From: Caenibius sp. WL
Lineage (GTDB): Bacteria > Pseudomonadota > Alphaproteobacteria > Sphingomonadales > Sphingomonadaceae
Direction of reading: 5' to 3'
NCBI RefSeq assembly: GCF_019803445.1
Contig: NZ_CP081844.1
Location: 2,120,501-2,184,500 of the forward strand
Length of the DNA: 64,000 nucleotides
The first letter of the stretch is position 1, and each line of letters starts with the position of its first letter. A model generated the notes under the pieces. That model searched no databases. It worked only from the letters and a program-made list of their open reading frames with translations, and was not told the DNA's origin. The position numbers and the translations under genes are program-made. Positions 21,146-29,612 of the stretch are shown here, one piece after another.

Positions 21146-22519
21146 ATGGCGCTCGACATTTTGATCGTCGATGATGAACGCGACATTCGCGAACTCGTCG
21201 CAGGCGTGCTGGGCGATGAAGGGTACGAATGCCGTACGGCCGGAGACAGCACCTCAGCGCTGACCGCCATCGACGAACGCCGGCCGAGCCTGGTGCTGCT
21301 CGACGTGTGGCTGCACGGCAGCCCGATGGATGGGCTGGAAGTTCTCGATGCGATCAAGGTGCGCGAACCGGAACTGCCGGTGATCATCTTTTCCGGCCAT
21401 GGCAATATCGACACGGCGGTATCGGCGGTCAGCCGCGGGGCGGTGGACTTTATCGAGAAACCGTTCGAAACCGAACGTCTGTTGCTGCTGGTCGAACGCG
21501 CCACGGAAACCGAACGCTTGCGGCGTGAGAACGCGCGGCTGCGCGAAGGGTTTTTGACGGCTGAGGAATTCACCGGAAACAGCAGTTCCATCAATCATGT
21601 CCGTGCGACACTGAAACGCGTTGCCAACACCGGAAGCCGTGTGCTCATCAGCGGTCCGGCAGGGGCTGGTAAAGAAGTGGCCGCCCGTCTGCTGCACAGT
21701 TGGAGTCCGCGAGCGGACAAGGCTTTCGTGACAGTCAATTCGGCGAGGATCACGCCTGAACGATTCGAGCAGGAACTCTTTGGCGAAGAGGCAGACGGGA
21801 AACTTATCAGGGCCGGACTGCTCGAAATGGCCGATGGCGGGACGCTTTATCTCGATGAAGTGGCGGATATGCCCTTGTCGACGCAGGCGCGGATCTTGCG
21901 CGTGCTGACCGATCAGAGCTTCGTTCGGGTGGGCGGCAACCGTGAAATCGGTGTGGATGTCAGAGTGGTTTCCTCCACCTCGGGCGATCTTGAAACTGCC
22001 ATCGACGAGAAGCGTTTTCGCGAAGACCTGTTCTATCGCCTGAATGTCGTGCCGGTGATCATTCCGCCGCTGGTGCAGCGGCGTGAGGATATTCCTGCGC
22101 TCTCCAACCATTTCTTTGCCCGTTACGCCAGCGAGCAGGGCATCGCCCCGCCGCGTATCGGCGACGAGGCAATGGCTGCGCTGCAAGCGTATGATTGGCC
22201 GGGCAACGTGCGCCAGTTGCGCAATGTGGTGGAACGCACTGTTATTCTGGCCCCGCGCGAAAGGCTGGAACAGATTGACATCGATCTACTGCCGCCCGAA
22301 ATCACCGGCCGCGGCGACGACAGCGATGCCGGTGTGGGCACTCTGATGGGGGTTCCCTTGAGAGAGGCTCGGGAAAGCTTCGAGCGCGAATACCTGCGCG
22401 TCCAGATTCGCCGGTTTTCAGGGAATATCTCGAAAACAGCGGCTTTTATCGGAATGGAGCGGTCCGCCTTGCATCGCAAACTGAAGCTCTTGGGATTGTC
22501 GGATCACCGCGAGGATTGA
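21146..22519 (+). CDS. ntrX: Response regulator NtrX (AAA+ domain lacking the GAFTGA loop)
   Basis: A 457-residue regulator with receiver domain (Asp in LVLLDVWLHGSPMDG, Lys in DFIEKPFET), AAA+ domain with Walker A GPAGAGKEVAA and Walker B TLYLDEVADMP, and a Fis-type DNA-binding end (NISKTAAFIGMERSALHRKL). Where NtrC has GAFTGA, this protein reads FGEEADGKLIRAGLLEMADGG: the sigma-54 contact loop is missing. This is a known property of alphaproteobacterial NtrX and implies action as a conventional sigma-70-type regulator or repressor. RBS AAAAGGAG lies upstream of ATG 21146. Confidence 0.94.
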   Translation: MALDILIVDDERDIRELVAGVLGDEGYECRTAGDSTSALTAIDERRPSLVLLDVWLHGSPMDGLEVLDAIKVREPELPVIIFSGHGNIDTAVSAVSRGAVDFIEKPFETERLLLLVERATETERLRRENARLREGFLTAEEFTGNSSSINHVRATLKRVANTGSRVLISGPAGAGKEVAARLLHSWSPRADKAFVTVNSARITPERFEQELFGEEADGKLIRAGLLEMADGGTLYLDEVADMPLSTQARILRVLTDQSFVRVGGNREIGVDVRVVSSTSGDLETAIDEKRFREDLFYRLNVVPVIIPPLVQRREDIPALSNHFFARYASEQGIAPPRIGDEAMAALQAYDWPGNVRQLRNVVERTVILAPRERLEQIDIDLLPPEITGRGDDSDAGVGTLMGVPLREARESFEREYLRVQIRRFSGNISKTAAFIGMERSALHRKLKLLGLSDHRED

Positions 22520-22694
22520 GGCAAGGGCGGCGCTAAATTTATGGTCGCCGATAAAAATTCCTTTGCGCGCTGCAGCAAAAGCAATATTATTCCGCTTTCC
22601 ATACCGGCTGTCATCATTCGCTCATATTCGGGCGAGTAAGGCAGCCTGAATGCGGATCGCCATCTGGTGGCCGCCAACAACAGGAGATAGAGAC

Positions 22695-23273
22695 ATGGCC
22701 ACAGGCCGCACCCTGTCCGTTCGCCCTCAGTCGAAGTCGGCTTCAGAAGAAGAAACCGCGCCTGCCGCGCCCGCTCCGGCTTCCACCGTCATCAAAGGTC
22801 AGAACCTGCAGGATGCGTTCCTCAACCTGCTGCGCAAGAACAAGACCCCGGTAACCATGTTCCTGGTCAAGGGTGTGAAGCTGCAAGGCATCGTGACGTG
22901 GTTCGACAATTTCTCCATCCTGTTGCGGCGCGATGGCCAGTCGCAGCTTGTCTACAAGCACGCGATCTCCACGATCATGCCCAGCCATCCGCTCGATGCG
23001 GAACAGTTCGGCGCGATCGGTGAAGGCAGCCGCAAGCAGCGCCTGTTGCAGGACGTTTTCCTGACCAGCGTTCGCGATGCCAATGTCCAGGTGACGATGT
23101 TCCTCGTCAACGGTGTCATGTTGCAGGGGCGGATCGCCGCGTTTGACCTGTTCTGCATGTTGCTGGAGCGGGAAGGCTATGTTCAGCTCGCTTACAAGCA
23201 TGCCGTGTCGACCATTCAGCCGGCGACGCATGTCGATCTGACAGGCGATTCTGACGAGGATGCGGACGCCTGA
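22695..23273 (+). CDS. hfq: Tandem-domain Hfq RNA chaperone
   Basis: A 192-residue protein with two complete Hfq/Sm domains instead of the usual single one. Domain 1 is at about 36-97 ([18 protein letters not shown] ... [14 protein letters not shown]) and domain 2 at about 114-177 ([18 protein letters not shown] ... [14 protein letters not shown]); the YKH signatures at 87-89 and 167-169 are exactly 80 residues apart. A disordered Ala/Pro/Glu-rich N-terminus (1-33) and acidic C-terminus flank them. Three chains could form the six-domain ring. Domain 2 has lost most of the basic rim patch (RDAN against RKNK) and has Met where the distal-face Lys sits. ATG 22695 follows an AGGAG site. hflX follows 17 bp downstream. 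Confidence 0.95.
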   Translation: MATGRTLSVRPQSKSASEEETAPAAPAPASTVIKGQNLQDAFLNLLRKNKTPVTMFLVKGVKLQGIVTWFDNFSILLRRDGQSQLVYKHAISTIMPSHPLDAEQFGAIGEGSRKQRLLQDVFLTSVRDANVQVTMFLVNGVMLQGRIAAFDLFCMLLEREGYVQLAYKHAVSTIQPATHVDLTGDSDEDADA

Positions 23274-23290
23274 GCTTCACCGATGATCTG

Positions 23291-24595
23291 ATGGGCGAGG
23301 TCACGCGCGGTGCGCGTGCCCTTGTCGCATGCCCGGATATCCGGGGCAGGGCCTATAGCGTCGATGCGGAATCGCGTCTGGAGGAAGCCTGCAGCCTTGC
23401 GCTGGCGATCGGTATCGAAGTCGCGGAAGGCTTTGTCGTTCCGGTGCGCGAAGTCAGGCCCGGCACCTTGTTCGGCGAAGGCCAGATCGAACGGATCGAA
23501 ACGGTCTGCCTCCAGCATGAAGCCGAATTGGTTATTGTCGATGGTTCGCTGTCCGCCATTCAACAGCGCAATCTCGAACAGCGGCTGAAGCGCAAGGTTA
23601 TCGATCGCACCGGCCTGATTCTTGAAATTTTTGGCGAGCGCGCGGCAACGGCGGAAGGCCGTTTGCAGGTGGAACTCGCTCATCTCGATTATCAGCAGAG
23701 CCGCCTTGTCCGCAGTTGGACTCACCTGGAACGGCAGCGCGGCGGCTTCGGTTTTCTTGGCGGTCCGGGCGAAACGCAGATCGAGGCCGACAGGCGCATG
23801 ATCCGTGCCCGGATGGGGCGCTTGCGCAAGGAACTCGATCAGGTTCGGCGCACACGCAGCCTCCACCGCGAACGGCGAGGCAAGGCGCCTTGGCCGGTGA
23901 TCGCTCTCGTCGGATATACCAATGCGGGCAAATCCACGCTGTTCAACCGTCTGACAGGGGCCGGGGTCATGGCGGAGGATCTGCTGTTCGCCACGCTGGA
24001 CCCGACCATGCGGGCGATTCGGTTGCCGGGGGTTGAGAAAGCGATCCTGTCCGATACGGTGGGATTCATTTCCGATTTGCCGACGCAGCTCGTCGCTGCC
24101 TTCCGCGCGACGCTGGAGGAAGTGACCGCCGCGGATGTGATCGTGCATGTGCGCGACATCGCCAATCCCGCCAGCGGCGCCCAGAAAAAGCAGGTGCTTG
24201 ATGTGCTTGCCGATCTCGGTGTGATTGATGGGGAAGGGGGCGTGTCCTCCATCCCGATCATCGAAGCCTGGAACAAGTGGGATCTGCTGGGCGATGAGCG
24301 CAAGGCCGAACTGGGGGCTCTGGCGGCTGACGATGCGGCGATTGTACCGTTATCCGCCGCAACGGGCGAAGGGATCGATCACCTTTTGGCCCGGCTTGAT
24401 GCTATGTTGACCGATGGCGCGCAGGTGCACAGCTTCATCATTTCGGCGCGCGACGGGCAAAAGATCGCCTGGCTTCACGCGCATGGGGATGTCCTGGTGG
24501 AGGAAGATGCCGGGGAAGGCCCCGACGGCGGCCCCCAATGGCGGCTCGATGTCCGGCTGACACCACGCGAACTAGGGCGTTTCGCCGCGCTCTGA
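23291..24595 (+). CDS. hflX: Ribosome-rescue GTPase HflX
   Basis: GTPase that splits stalled or hibernating 70S ribosomes. The N-terminal HflX domain contains GTLFGEGQIERIE and the glycine-rich segment GFGFLGGPGETQIEADRR; the linker is a basic coiled coil; the G domain has G1 GYTNAGKSTLFN, G3 around SDTVGFISDLP and G4 NKWD. The C-terminal domain (IISARDGQKIAWLHAHG) is present. At 434 residues it is full length. hfq-hflX is a conserved pair, here at the end of the ntr operon. The last 24 bases overlap the convergent mazG. Confidence 0.96.
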   Translation: MGEVTRGARALVACPDIRGRAYSVDAESRLEEACSLALAIGIEVAEGFVVPVREVRPGTLFGEGQIERIETVCLQHEAELVIVDGSLSAIQQRNLEQRLKRKVIDRTGLILEIFGERAATAEGRLQVELAHLDYQQSRLVRSWTHLERQRGGFGFLGGPGETQIEADRRMIRARMGRLRKELDQVRRTRSLHRERRGKAPWPVIALVGYTNAGKSTLFNRLTGAGVMAEDLLFATLDPTMRAIRLPGVEKAILSDTVGFISDLPTQLVAAFRATLEEVTAADVIVHVRDIANPASGAQKKQVLDVLADLGVIDGEGGVSSIPIIEAWNKWDLLGDERKAELGALAADDAAIVPLSAATGEGIDHLLARLDAMLTDGAQVHSFIISARDGQKIAWLHAHGDVLVEEDAGEGPDGGPQWRLDVRLTPRELGRFAAL

Positions 24596-25342
24596 ACGTT
24601 TTACAGCCTGCCACAGTTCTTCCTGCTGATCGAGGGCAAGCGGAGCAAGCGATCCACCGGCAAGCGCTTCCATCTGGCGAAAGCGGCGTTCGAACTTGCT
24701 GTTGGCTGCACGCAGTGCATCTTCCGCGGCGATACCGTAGGCCCGGACAAGATTGACCGCGGAAAATAGCAGATCGCCCGCTTCCTCAAGTTTGTCGGCG
24801 GGGGTTGCTTCTTCCAGTTCGCGCGCTTCTTCGGCCAGCTTCTCGGCCGGGCCGCAGGTATCCGGCCAGTCGAACCCTTCGCGGGCAGCGCGCTTCTGAA
24901 GCTTTTCGGCGCGCAGCAAGGCAGGCAGCGCCAGAGCCACGCCATCCATGGCGCTACGGGCGCCCTTGGCCTCGCGCTCCTTGGCCTTGAGCGTTTCCCA
25001 GCGCTTTTCCCGGTCGCTATCGTGATCTTCGGTTGAGCCGAACAGATGCGGGTGGCGGGCTTCCATCTTGTCCGAGATCGCATTGGCGACGGCGTGGAAA
25101 TCGAAATGCCCGGCTTCTTCCGCCATTCGTGCATGGAACACGACCTGCAACAGCAGATCGCCAAGCTCTTCCTTAAGGTCGGCCATATCCGCGCGGTTGA
25201 TGGCATCGGAAACTTCGTAAGCTTCTTCGATAGTGTACGGTGCGATAGTCGCAAAAGTCTGGGTGCGATCCCAATCGCAGCCATTCTGCGGATCGCGCAG
25301 GCGGGCCATGATGCGGAGAAGGCGTTCGATCGGTGGGCTCAT
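24572..25342 (-). CDS. mazG: Nucleoside triphosphate pyrophosphohydrolase MazG
   Basis: House-cleaning enzyme hydrolysing (d)NTPs to the monophosphate. The 256 residues hold two MazG repeats. The first contains YTIEEAYEVSDAI and KEELGDLLLQVVFHA (the EExx/ExxD metal ligands); the second contains KLAEEARELEEA and KLEEAGDLLFSAVNLV. The N-terminal signature RLRDPQNGCDWDRTQTF is typical of MazG proper. ATG 25342 lies just downstream of the AT palindrome at 25352. It overlaps hflX by 24 bp tail to tail. Confidence 0.95.
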   Translation of the reverse strand: MSPPIERLLRIMARLRDPQNGCDWDRTQTFATIAPYTIEEAYEVSDAINRADMADLKEELGDLLLQVVFHARMAEEAGHFDFHAVANAISDKMEARHPHLFGSTEDHDSDREKRWETLKAKEREAKGARSAMDGVALALPALLRAEKLQKRAAREGFDWPDTCGPAEKLAEEARELEEATPADKLEEAGDLLFSAVNLVRAYGIAAEDALRAANSKFERRFRQMEALAGGSLAPLALDQQEELWQAVKRSERGETP

Positions 25343-25351
25343 ATTGGGATG

Positions 25352-25365
25352 ATAATATATATTAT
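25352..25365. promoter_or_regulatory. 14-bp perfect AT palindrome upstream of mazG
   Basis: ATAATATATATTAT is a perfect palindrome in a GC-rich genome, 10 bases from the mazG start codon. It could be the -10 region of a promoter with a very short leader (a TTCACA hexamer lies about 17 bases further upstream on the minus strand) or a binding site. No regulator can be named. Confidence 0.4.
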
Positions 25366-25396
25366 GTTAAATGAAGTGGGCTTGTGAAAGTAGGTC

Positions 25397-25567
25397 TTAG
25401 GAGGTTAGCCACCCTATCACGAGCATTGCGATCAGGAAAATCGCCACCCACATCAGTGCCATGGCGAATGCCGTGCGTAGCGGTATGCGGCGTTGGATCA
25501 ATGACGAGATCGGCAGGATGGCCGCCAGCGCAACAAGAAGAATGGAAAGCCATGCGCCGCTGTTCAT
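25397..25567 (-). CDS. Small two-helix membrane protein, unknown function
   Basis: A 56-residue protein made almost wholly of two hydrophobic helices: about residues 5-22 (WLSILLVALAAILPISSL) and 33-54 (ending AMLVIGWLTS), joined by the basic turn IQRRIPLRT. The ATG overlaps the stop of the upstream MBL hydrolase by four bases (ATGA), so it is very likely translated by coupling. mazG follows after 54 bp. The arrangement and clean hydrophobic pattern argue for a real gene although it is short. No family recognised. Confidence 0.75.
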   Translation of the reverse strand: MNSGAWLSILLVALAAILPISSLIQRRIPLRTAFAMALMWVAIFLIAMLVIGWLTS

Positions 25568-26331
25568 GCGATCAACACCAGGCCATCGTAACCGACCACC
25601 ACATTCGCCGGAACTTCATTCGACAACGTCTTGTAATCAAGGCTCTTATCGAGATGCGTCAGAACCGTTGTTCGCGCTCGGCAGCGCGCTGCGAGCTCAA
25701 GAGCCATGTCGAGATGCGCATGTGTCGGGTGCGGTTCACGGCGCAAACAATCGACCACGAGAATGCCGAGATCATAGAACATATCGACAAGATCATCGGT
25801 AATATGACTGAAATCAGTGGCATACCCAATGGATGTACCACTTTGATCGAAGCGGAACGCGGTGCTTTCGATCGGCCCATGCGGCATCTGGCAGGTATCG
25901 ATGCGAATACCGGCGAACATCTTCAGGCGGTCCAGCGTGTCGAGCGATACGATCGTGGGATAGCCATGCTGGCCCGAGAAGATATAGCCGAAGCGTTGGC
26001 GCAGGCGCCGCACCGTTTCATCGGCGGCGAAGCCCGGGATCGGCCCGCTGCGGCCATAGCGGATGGCGCGCAAGTCATCGATACCGTGGCAATGATCGGC
26101 ATGATCATGCGTCCAGAACACGGCATCAAGCCGGTCGATATCGTTTTGCAGCAGTTGCTGGCGCAGATCGGTCGCGGTGTCGACCAGCAGACGTGCTCCG
26201 TCGTCTCCTTCGACAATGATGGACACTCGGCTGCGGCGATTTCTCGGTTCGTTGGGATCGCAAGCGCCCCAGTCGTTGCCGACCCGGGGCACACCTGCCG
26301 ATGTGCCCGAGCCAAGCATTATCAGTTTCAC
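25564..26331 (-). CDS. MBL-fold metallo-hydrolase (PhnP-like)
   Basis: A 255-residue metallo-beta-lactamase-fold phosphodiesterase. The metal motif THDHADHCHG is at about 74-83, with further ligands in QMPHGP and TDFSHITDD and the final histidine in VLTHLDKSLDY. The N-terminus LIMLGSGTSAGVPRVG is typical of the PhnP/YcbX-like subgroup, which cleaves cyclic phosphates. Substrate unknown. The start overlaps the tatD stop by four bases and its stop overlaps the small membrane gene, so it is in the middle of a coupled run. Confidence 0.88.
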   Translation of the reverse strand: MKLIMLGSGTSAGVPRVGNDWGACDPNEPRNRRSRVSIIVEGDDGARLLVDTATDLRQQLLQNDIDRLDAVFWTHDHADHCHGIDDLRAIRYGRSGPIPGFAADETVRRLRQRFGYIFSGQHGYPTIVSLDTLDRLKMFAGIRIDTCQMPHGPIESTAFRFDQSGTSIGYATDFSHITDDLVDMFYDLGILVVDCLRREPHPTHAHLDMALELAARCRARTTVLTHLDKSLDYKTLSNEVPANVVVGYDGLVLIA

Positions 26332-27104
26332 AGCACGGCCTTCTGGAACAAAGCATGAAAATTTCGTGTCGTCACCTCATGCAGCCGCTCTGCTGCGACA
26401 CCCCGTAAATCGGCCACGAACGCCGCTGTGTTCGCCACGAACGCAGGTTCGCACGTTTTGCCGCGATGGGGCACAGGGGCGAGGAACGGTGCATCCGTTT
26501 CGACCAGCAGGCGATCTTCAGGAAGCTCTTTCGCTATCTCCTGCAAGTCCTTGGCATTCTTGAATGTTACGATACCCGATAGAGAAATCGTAAGGCCGAG
26601 GTCCAGCATCCGGCGAGCGAAATCGGCCGATGCGGTGAAGCAATGGATCAGCGCGGGAAAAGCCCCCTTCTCCATTTCCTCAGCGATAATCGCAGCGGTA
26701 TCGGCTTCGGCATCGCGCGTATGGACGATCAACGGCAGGCCCGTTTCCCGTGCTACCGCGATATGGGTGCGGAACAGCGCCTGTTGGACCTGCCGGTCGG
26801 ATTTGTCGTAATAATAATCCAATCCGGTTTCACCGATCCCGATGACCTTGGGTCTTGCGGCTGCCTGAGTCAGCATAGCGGCGCCGAGGTCTGCATGGGC
26901 ATCGGCTTCATGAGGATGGATACCGACACTGGCCCATACGTCCGGCTCGGCGTCTGCCGTTGCGATCACGCGTTCCCATTCGCTCTGCCGGGTGGAAATG
27001 TTGAGGAAGCCCCCTACCCCCGCCCCGCGCGCACGAGCCAGAACACCCGCGCGGTCTTCAACAAGGCCCTCGTATTCAAGATGGCAGTGGGAATCGATCA
27101 GCAT
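26328..27104 (-). CDS. TatD-family metal-dependent deoxyribonuclease
   Basis: A 258-residue TIM-barrel hydrolase. The N-terminal metal motif is LIDSHCHLEYEG; further ligands are in ASVGIHPHEAD, IGETGLDYYYD, LIVHTRDAEADT, IHCFTAS and VETDAPFLAP, all standard for TatD. Relatives are 3'-5' DNases in DNA repair or D-aminoacyl-tRNA deacylases; the YcfH-type position beside holB and metG is highly conserved among bacteria. It overlaps metG by one base. Confidence 0.93.
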   Translation of the reverse strand: MLIDSHCHLEYEGLVEDRAGVLARARGAGVGGFLNISTRQSEWERVIATADAEPDVWASVGIHPHEADAHADLGAAMLTQAAARPKVIGIGETGLDYYYDKSDRQVQQALFRTHIAVARETGLPLIVHTRDAEADTAAIIAEEMEKGAFPALIHCFTASADFARRMLDLGLTISLSGIVTFKNAKDLQEIAKELPEDRLLVETDAPFLAPVPHRGKTCEPAFVANTAAFVADLRGVAAERLHEVTTRNFHALFQKAVL

Positions 27105-28657
27105 CAGGCTGTCTCGTCATCCACAGGCAATTCCAGCCGTGGGAAGGCGGGAGTGGGATCTTCAACTCGGATAGTACCAAGCGCGGGATCGTGTGCCAGC
27201 GCGGAGAGATCGCGTGCATCCTGCGGAATGCACAGCGCGTCGAGAATTTTGGCGGTCGATGTGGGGGTAACCGGCGAAAGGGCGATAGCGAGATCGCGAA
27301 TACAGCCGCACAGCGTGGCCAGCACGCGTTTCATTCGCTCCGGATCGGTTTTGCGCAGCGCCCACGGGGCCTGTTCGTCGATGTAAGCGTTGCAGGCGAA
27401 CACCGCCTGAATCCATGCTTCAAGTCCGGCTGAGATGGCCAGCCGTTCGAACGCCTGCGGCAATTCCTCGGCGCAGGCCTGGCGCACCTTTTCGCGCAGC
27501 GCGGCATCAGCCTGTTCGACGGGGGCGGTTGCAGTCACGCTGCCATCGCAGTTCTTGGCGATGAAGCTCATCACCCGCTGCGCCAGATTGCCGAAGCTGT
27601 TGGCCAATTCCGCGTTGCAACGGGTTACAATGGCTTCAGAAGAGTAGCTGCCATCCTGTCCGAAGCTGACTTCGCGCAGCAGGAAATAGCGCAACTGATC
27701 GACACCGAATTGTGCGGCAAGATCCAAAGGATCGACCACATTGCCCAGAGATTTGGACATTTTTTCCCCGCGGTGAAGCAGGAAACCATGGCCGAAAATA
27801 CTTTGCGGAACGGGCAGATTGGCCGACTTGAGAAATGCCGGCCAGTACACGGCGTGGAAACGGACGATATCCTTGCCGATCAGATGGAGATTGGCGGGCC
27901 AGAACCGCCCGAACATTTCGGTGTTATCGGGATAGCCGATACCGGTGAGATAAGTCGTCAGCGCATCGACCCACACATACATCACGTGTCCCGGGCTGCC
28001 GGGAACCGGTACGCCCCAATCGAAACTGGTCCGCGAAACCGACAGATCGCGCAATTCCTGCCCCTTGAGGAAGCTCAACACTTCGTTGCGGCGGCTTTCC
28101 GGCTCGAGAAAGCCGGGTGTCTCGTTAAGTTCGATCAGGAAATCGCGATATTTCGAAAGGCGGAAGAACCAGCTTTCCTCCACCGTCCATTCGACCGGCG
28201 TATTCTGCGGAGAAAGCTTCTGCCCCCCCTCCCCTTCGATCAGTTCGTCTTCACTGTAGAAAGCTTCGTCGCGAACCGAATACCAGCCTTCATAGCGATC
28301 GAGATAGAGATCGCCGCTGGCTTCCATCGCCTGCCACAGGCGGGTGCTGGCTTCCTTGTGGCGCGCTTCGGTCGTCCGGCAGAAGGCGTCATATGAGATA
28401 TTAAGTTGATCGAATGTGTGACGGAAAGCATTGGACATTTCCGTGGCAAATTCGAGCGTATCCCGCCCTGCGGCCCGGGCGGTCTGATCCATTTTCAGGC
28501 CGTGTTCGTCCGTGCCCGTCACCAGCCGGACATCGCGCCCGTTCATGCGTTGGAAGCGGGCGATGACATCGGCGGCGATCGCTTCATAAGCGTGGCCAAT
28601 GTGGGGCTTGCCGTTGGGGTAGGCAATTGCGGTGGTGATATAATAGGGTTCAGCCAT
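27104..28657 (-). CDS. metG: Methionyl-tRNA synthetase
   Basis: Class I synthetase charging tRNA-Met. The ATP motif is PNGKPHIGHAYEAIAAD (HIGH form) and the second signature is EKMSKSLGN. The 517 residues end soon after the anticodon-binding helix bundle, so the C-terminal EMAP/dimerisation domain of E. coli MetG is absent, as is usual in alphaproteobacteria. The zinc-knuckle cysteines of the four-Cys type are not visible. The start at 28657 overlaps the holB stop by eight bases. Confidence 0.96.
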   Translation of the reverse strand: MAEPYYITTAIAYPNGKPHIGHAYEAIAADVIARFQRMNGRDVRLVTGTDEHGLKMDQTARAAGRDTLEFATEMSNAFRHTFDQLNISYDAFCRTTEARHKEASTRLWQAMEASGDLYLDRYEGWYSVRDEAFYSEDELIEGEGGQKLSPQNTPVEWTVEESWFFRLSKYRDFLIELNETPGFLEPESRRNEVLSFLKGQELRDLSVSRTSFDWGVPVPGSPGHVMYVWVDALTTYLTGIGYPDNTEMFGRFWPANLHLIGKDIVRFHAVYWPAFLKSANLPVPQSIFGHGFLLHRGEKMSKSLGNVVDPLDLAAQFGVDQLRYFLLREVSFGQDGSYSSEAIVTRCNAELANSFGNLAQRVMSFIAKNCDGSVTATAPVEQADAALREKVRQACAEELPQAFERLAISAGLEAWIQAVFACNAYIDEQAPWALRKTDPERMKRVLATLCGCIRDLAIALSPVTPTSTAKILDALCIPQDARDLSALAHDPALGTIRVEDPTPAFPRLELPVDDETA

Positions 28658-29612
28658 AGCGAGGCTCCCTATCCACCGCCGCCGATGCGAGCAAGGTGCC
28701 GATTTCCATCACGAGCAGCGCGGCGTCAAAATTATAGGTCGGCGCCTGACCCGAGAGCCGGTTGATTTCCTCATGAGCGTCGACAATGCGGGGCAGACGC
28801 TGCGCGGGTGCTTGCCGCATTTCGCCTGCCAGCACAGCCCGCGCCAGATCGAGGCAGGCCAGCACGCGCTCGCGATCAGGGCGTTGCCCGATGGCGGCAG
28901 CCAGTTCGCCACGCAGGGCAAAGCCCGGATCGCCCGAGCGGGCAAGTTGCTGCATCAATCCATGCAGTTTGCCAAGATCATAGGCCACGAAATCGAGCGC
29001 CGCGCCGGGAGATCCGGTGGCTGCGGCAATGGCGGCAGCGCGGGTCGCCTCGTTTGCATCGGGAGCGTGAGCCCGCAGAACCGCGTCGATTTCCGCATCG
29101 GTGAGCCCCGGAAAGCGCAACGTGCGGCAACGGGAACGGATCGTGGCCAGCAGGCGCCCCGGGCGGTGGGATACCAGCAGAAAGAACGAGCCTGCCGGCG
29201 GCTCTTCCAGGCTCTTGAGCAGGGCGTTGGCGGCGGGTTTTTCCAGATCGTCGGCCGGATCGATGATGATCGCCCGGCGGCTGCCGAGCGTAGGCCGGGT
29301 GACGAGGCGCTGCTGCATCTCGCGAATTTGGGCAATGCCGATGCTGCGCTTGGTCTGATAGGGCTTGCCCTCCGCCTTCTTCGCTTCGTCGTCCGCCGTT
29401 GCCGGTAGATGGGTAAGAAGGATAATATCGGGATGGTCCCCGCCCGGTTGCGCAATGCCGGGTTCGGCAACCAGTTCGCGCGCGGCTGCCATGGCGAAGT
29501 TCGCTTTGCCGAGCCCTTTCTTGCCCGCCAAAATCCACCCGTGATGCATGCGGGTGCCGCCCAGCGCGTCGCGCCACTCGCGCCACGCCTCGCCATGTCC
29601 GGAAAACGTCAT
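28650..29612 (-). CDS. holB: DNA polymerase III delta' subunit
   Basis: A 320-residue clamp-loader subunit. The altered P-loop GKKGLGKANFAMA, the SRRAIIIDPADDL Walker-B-like block, and the sensor-1 region SHRPGRLLATIRSRCRTL fit delta'. The family cysteines of the zinc module are largely missing, as in many alphaproteobacterial HolB. It sits between tmk and metG, the typical tmk-holB-metG-tatD run. The start overlaps the tmk stop by four bases (ATGA). Confidence 0.92.
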   Translation of the reverse strand: MTFSGHGEAWREWRDALGGTRMHHGWILAGKKGLGKANFAMAAARELVAEPGIAQPGGDHPDIILLTHLPATADDEAKKAEGKPYQTKRSIGIAQIREMQQRLVTRPTLGSRRAIIIDPADDLEKPAANALLKSLEEPPAGSFFLLVSHRPGRLLATIRSRCRTLRFPGLTDAEIDAVLRAHAPDANEATRAAAIAAATGSPGAALDFVAYDLGKLHGLMQQLARSGDPGFALRGELAAAIGQRPDRERVLACLDLARAVLAGEMRQAPAQRLPRIVDAHEEINRLSGQAPTYNFDAALLVMEIGTLLASAAVDREPRYG

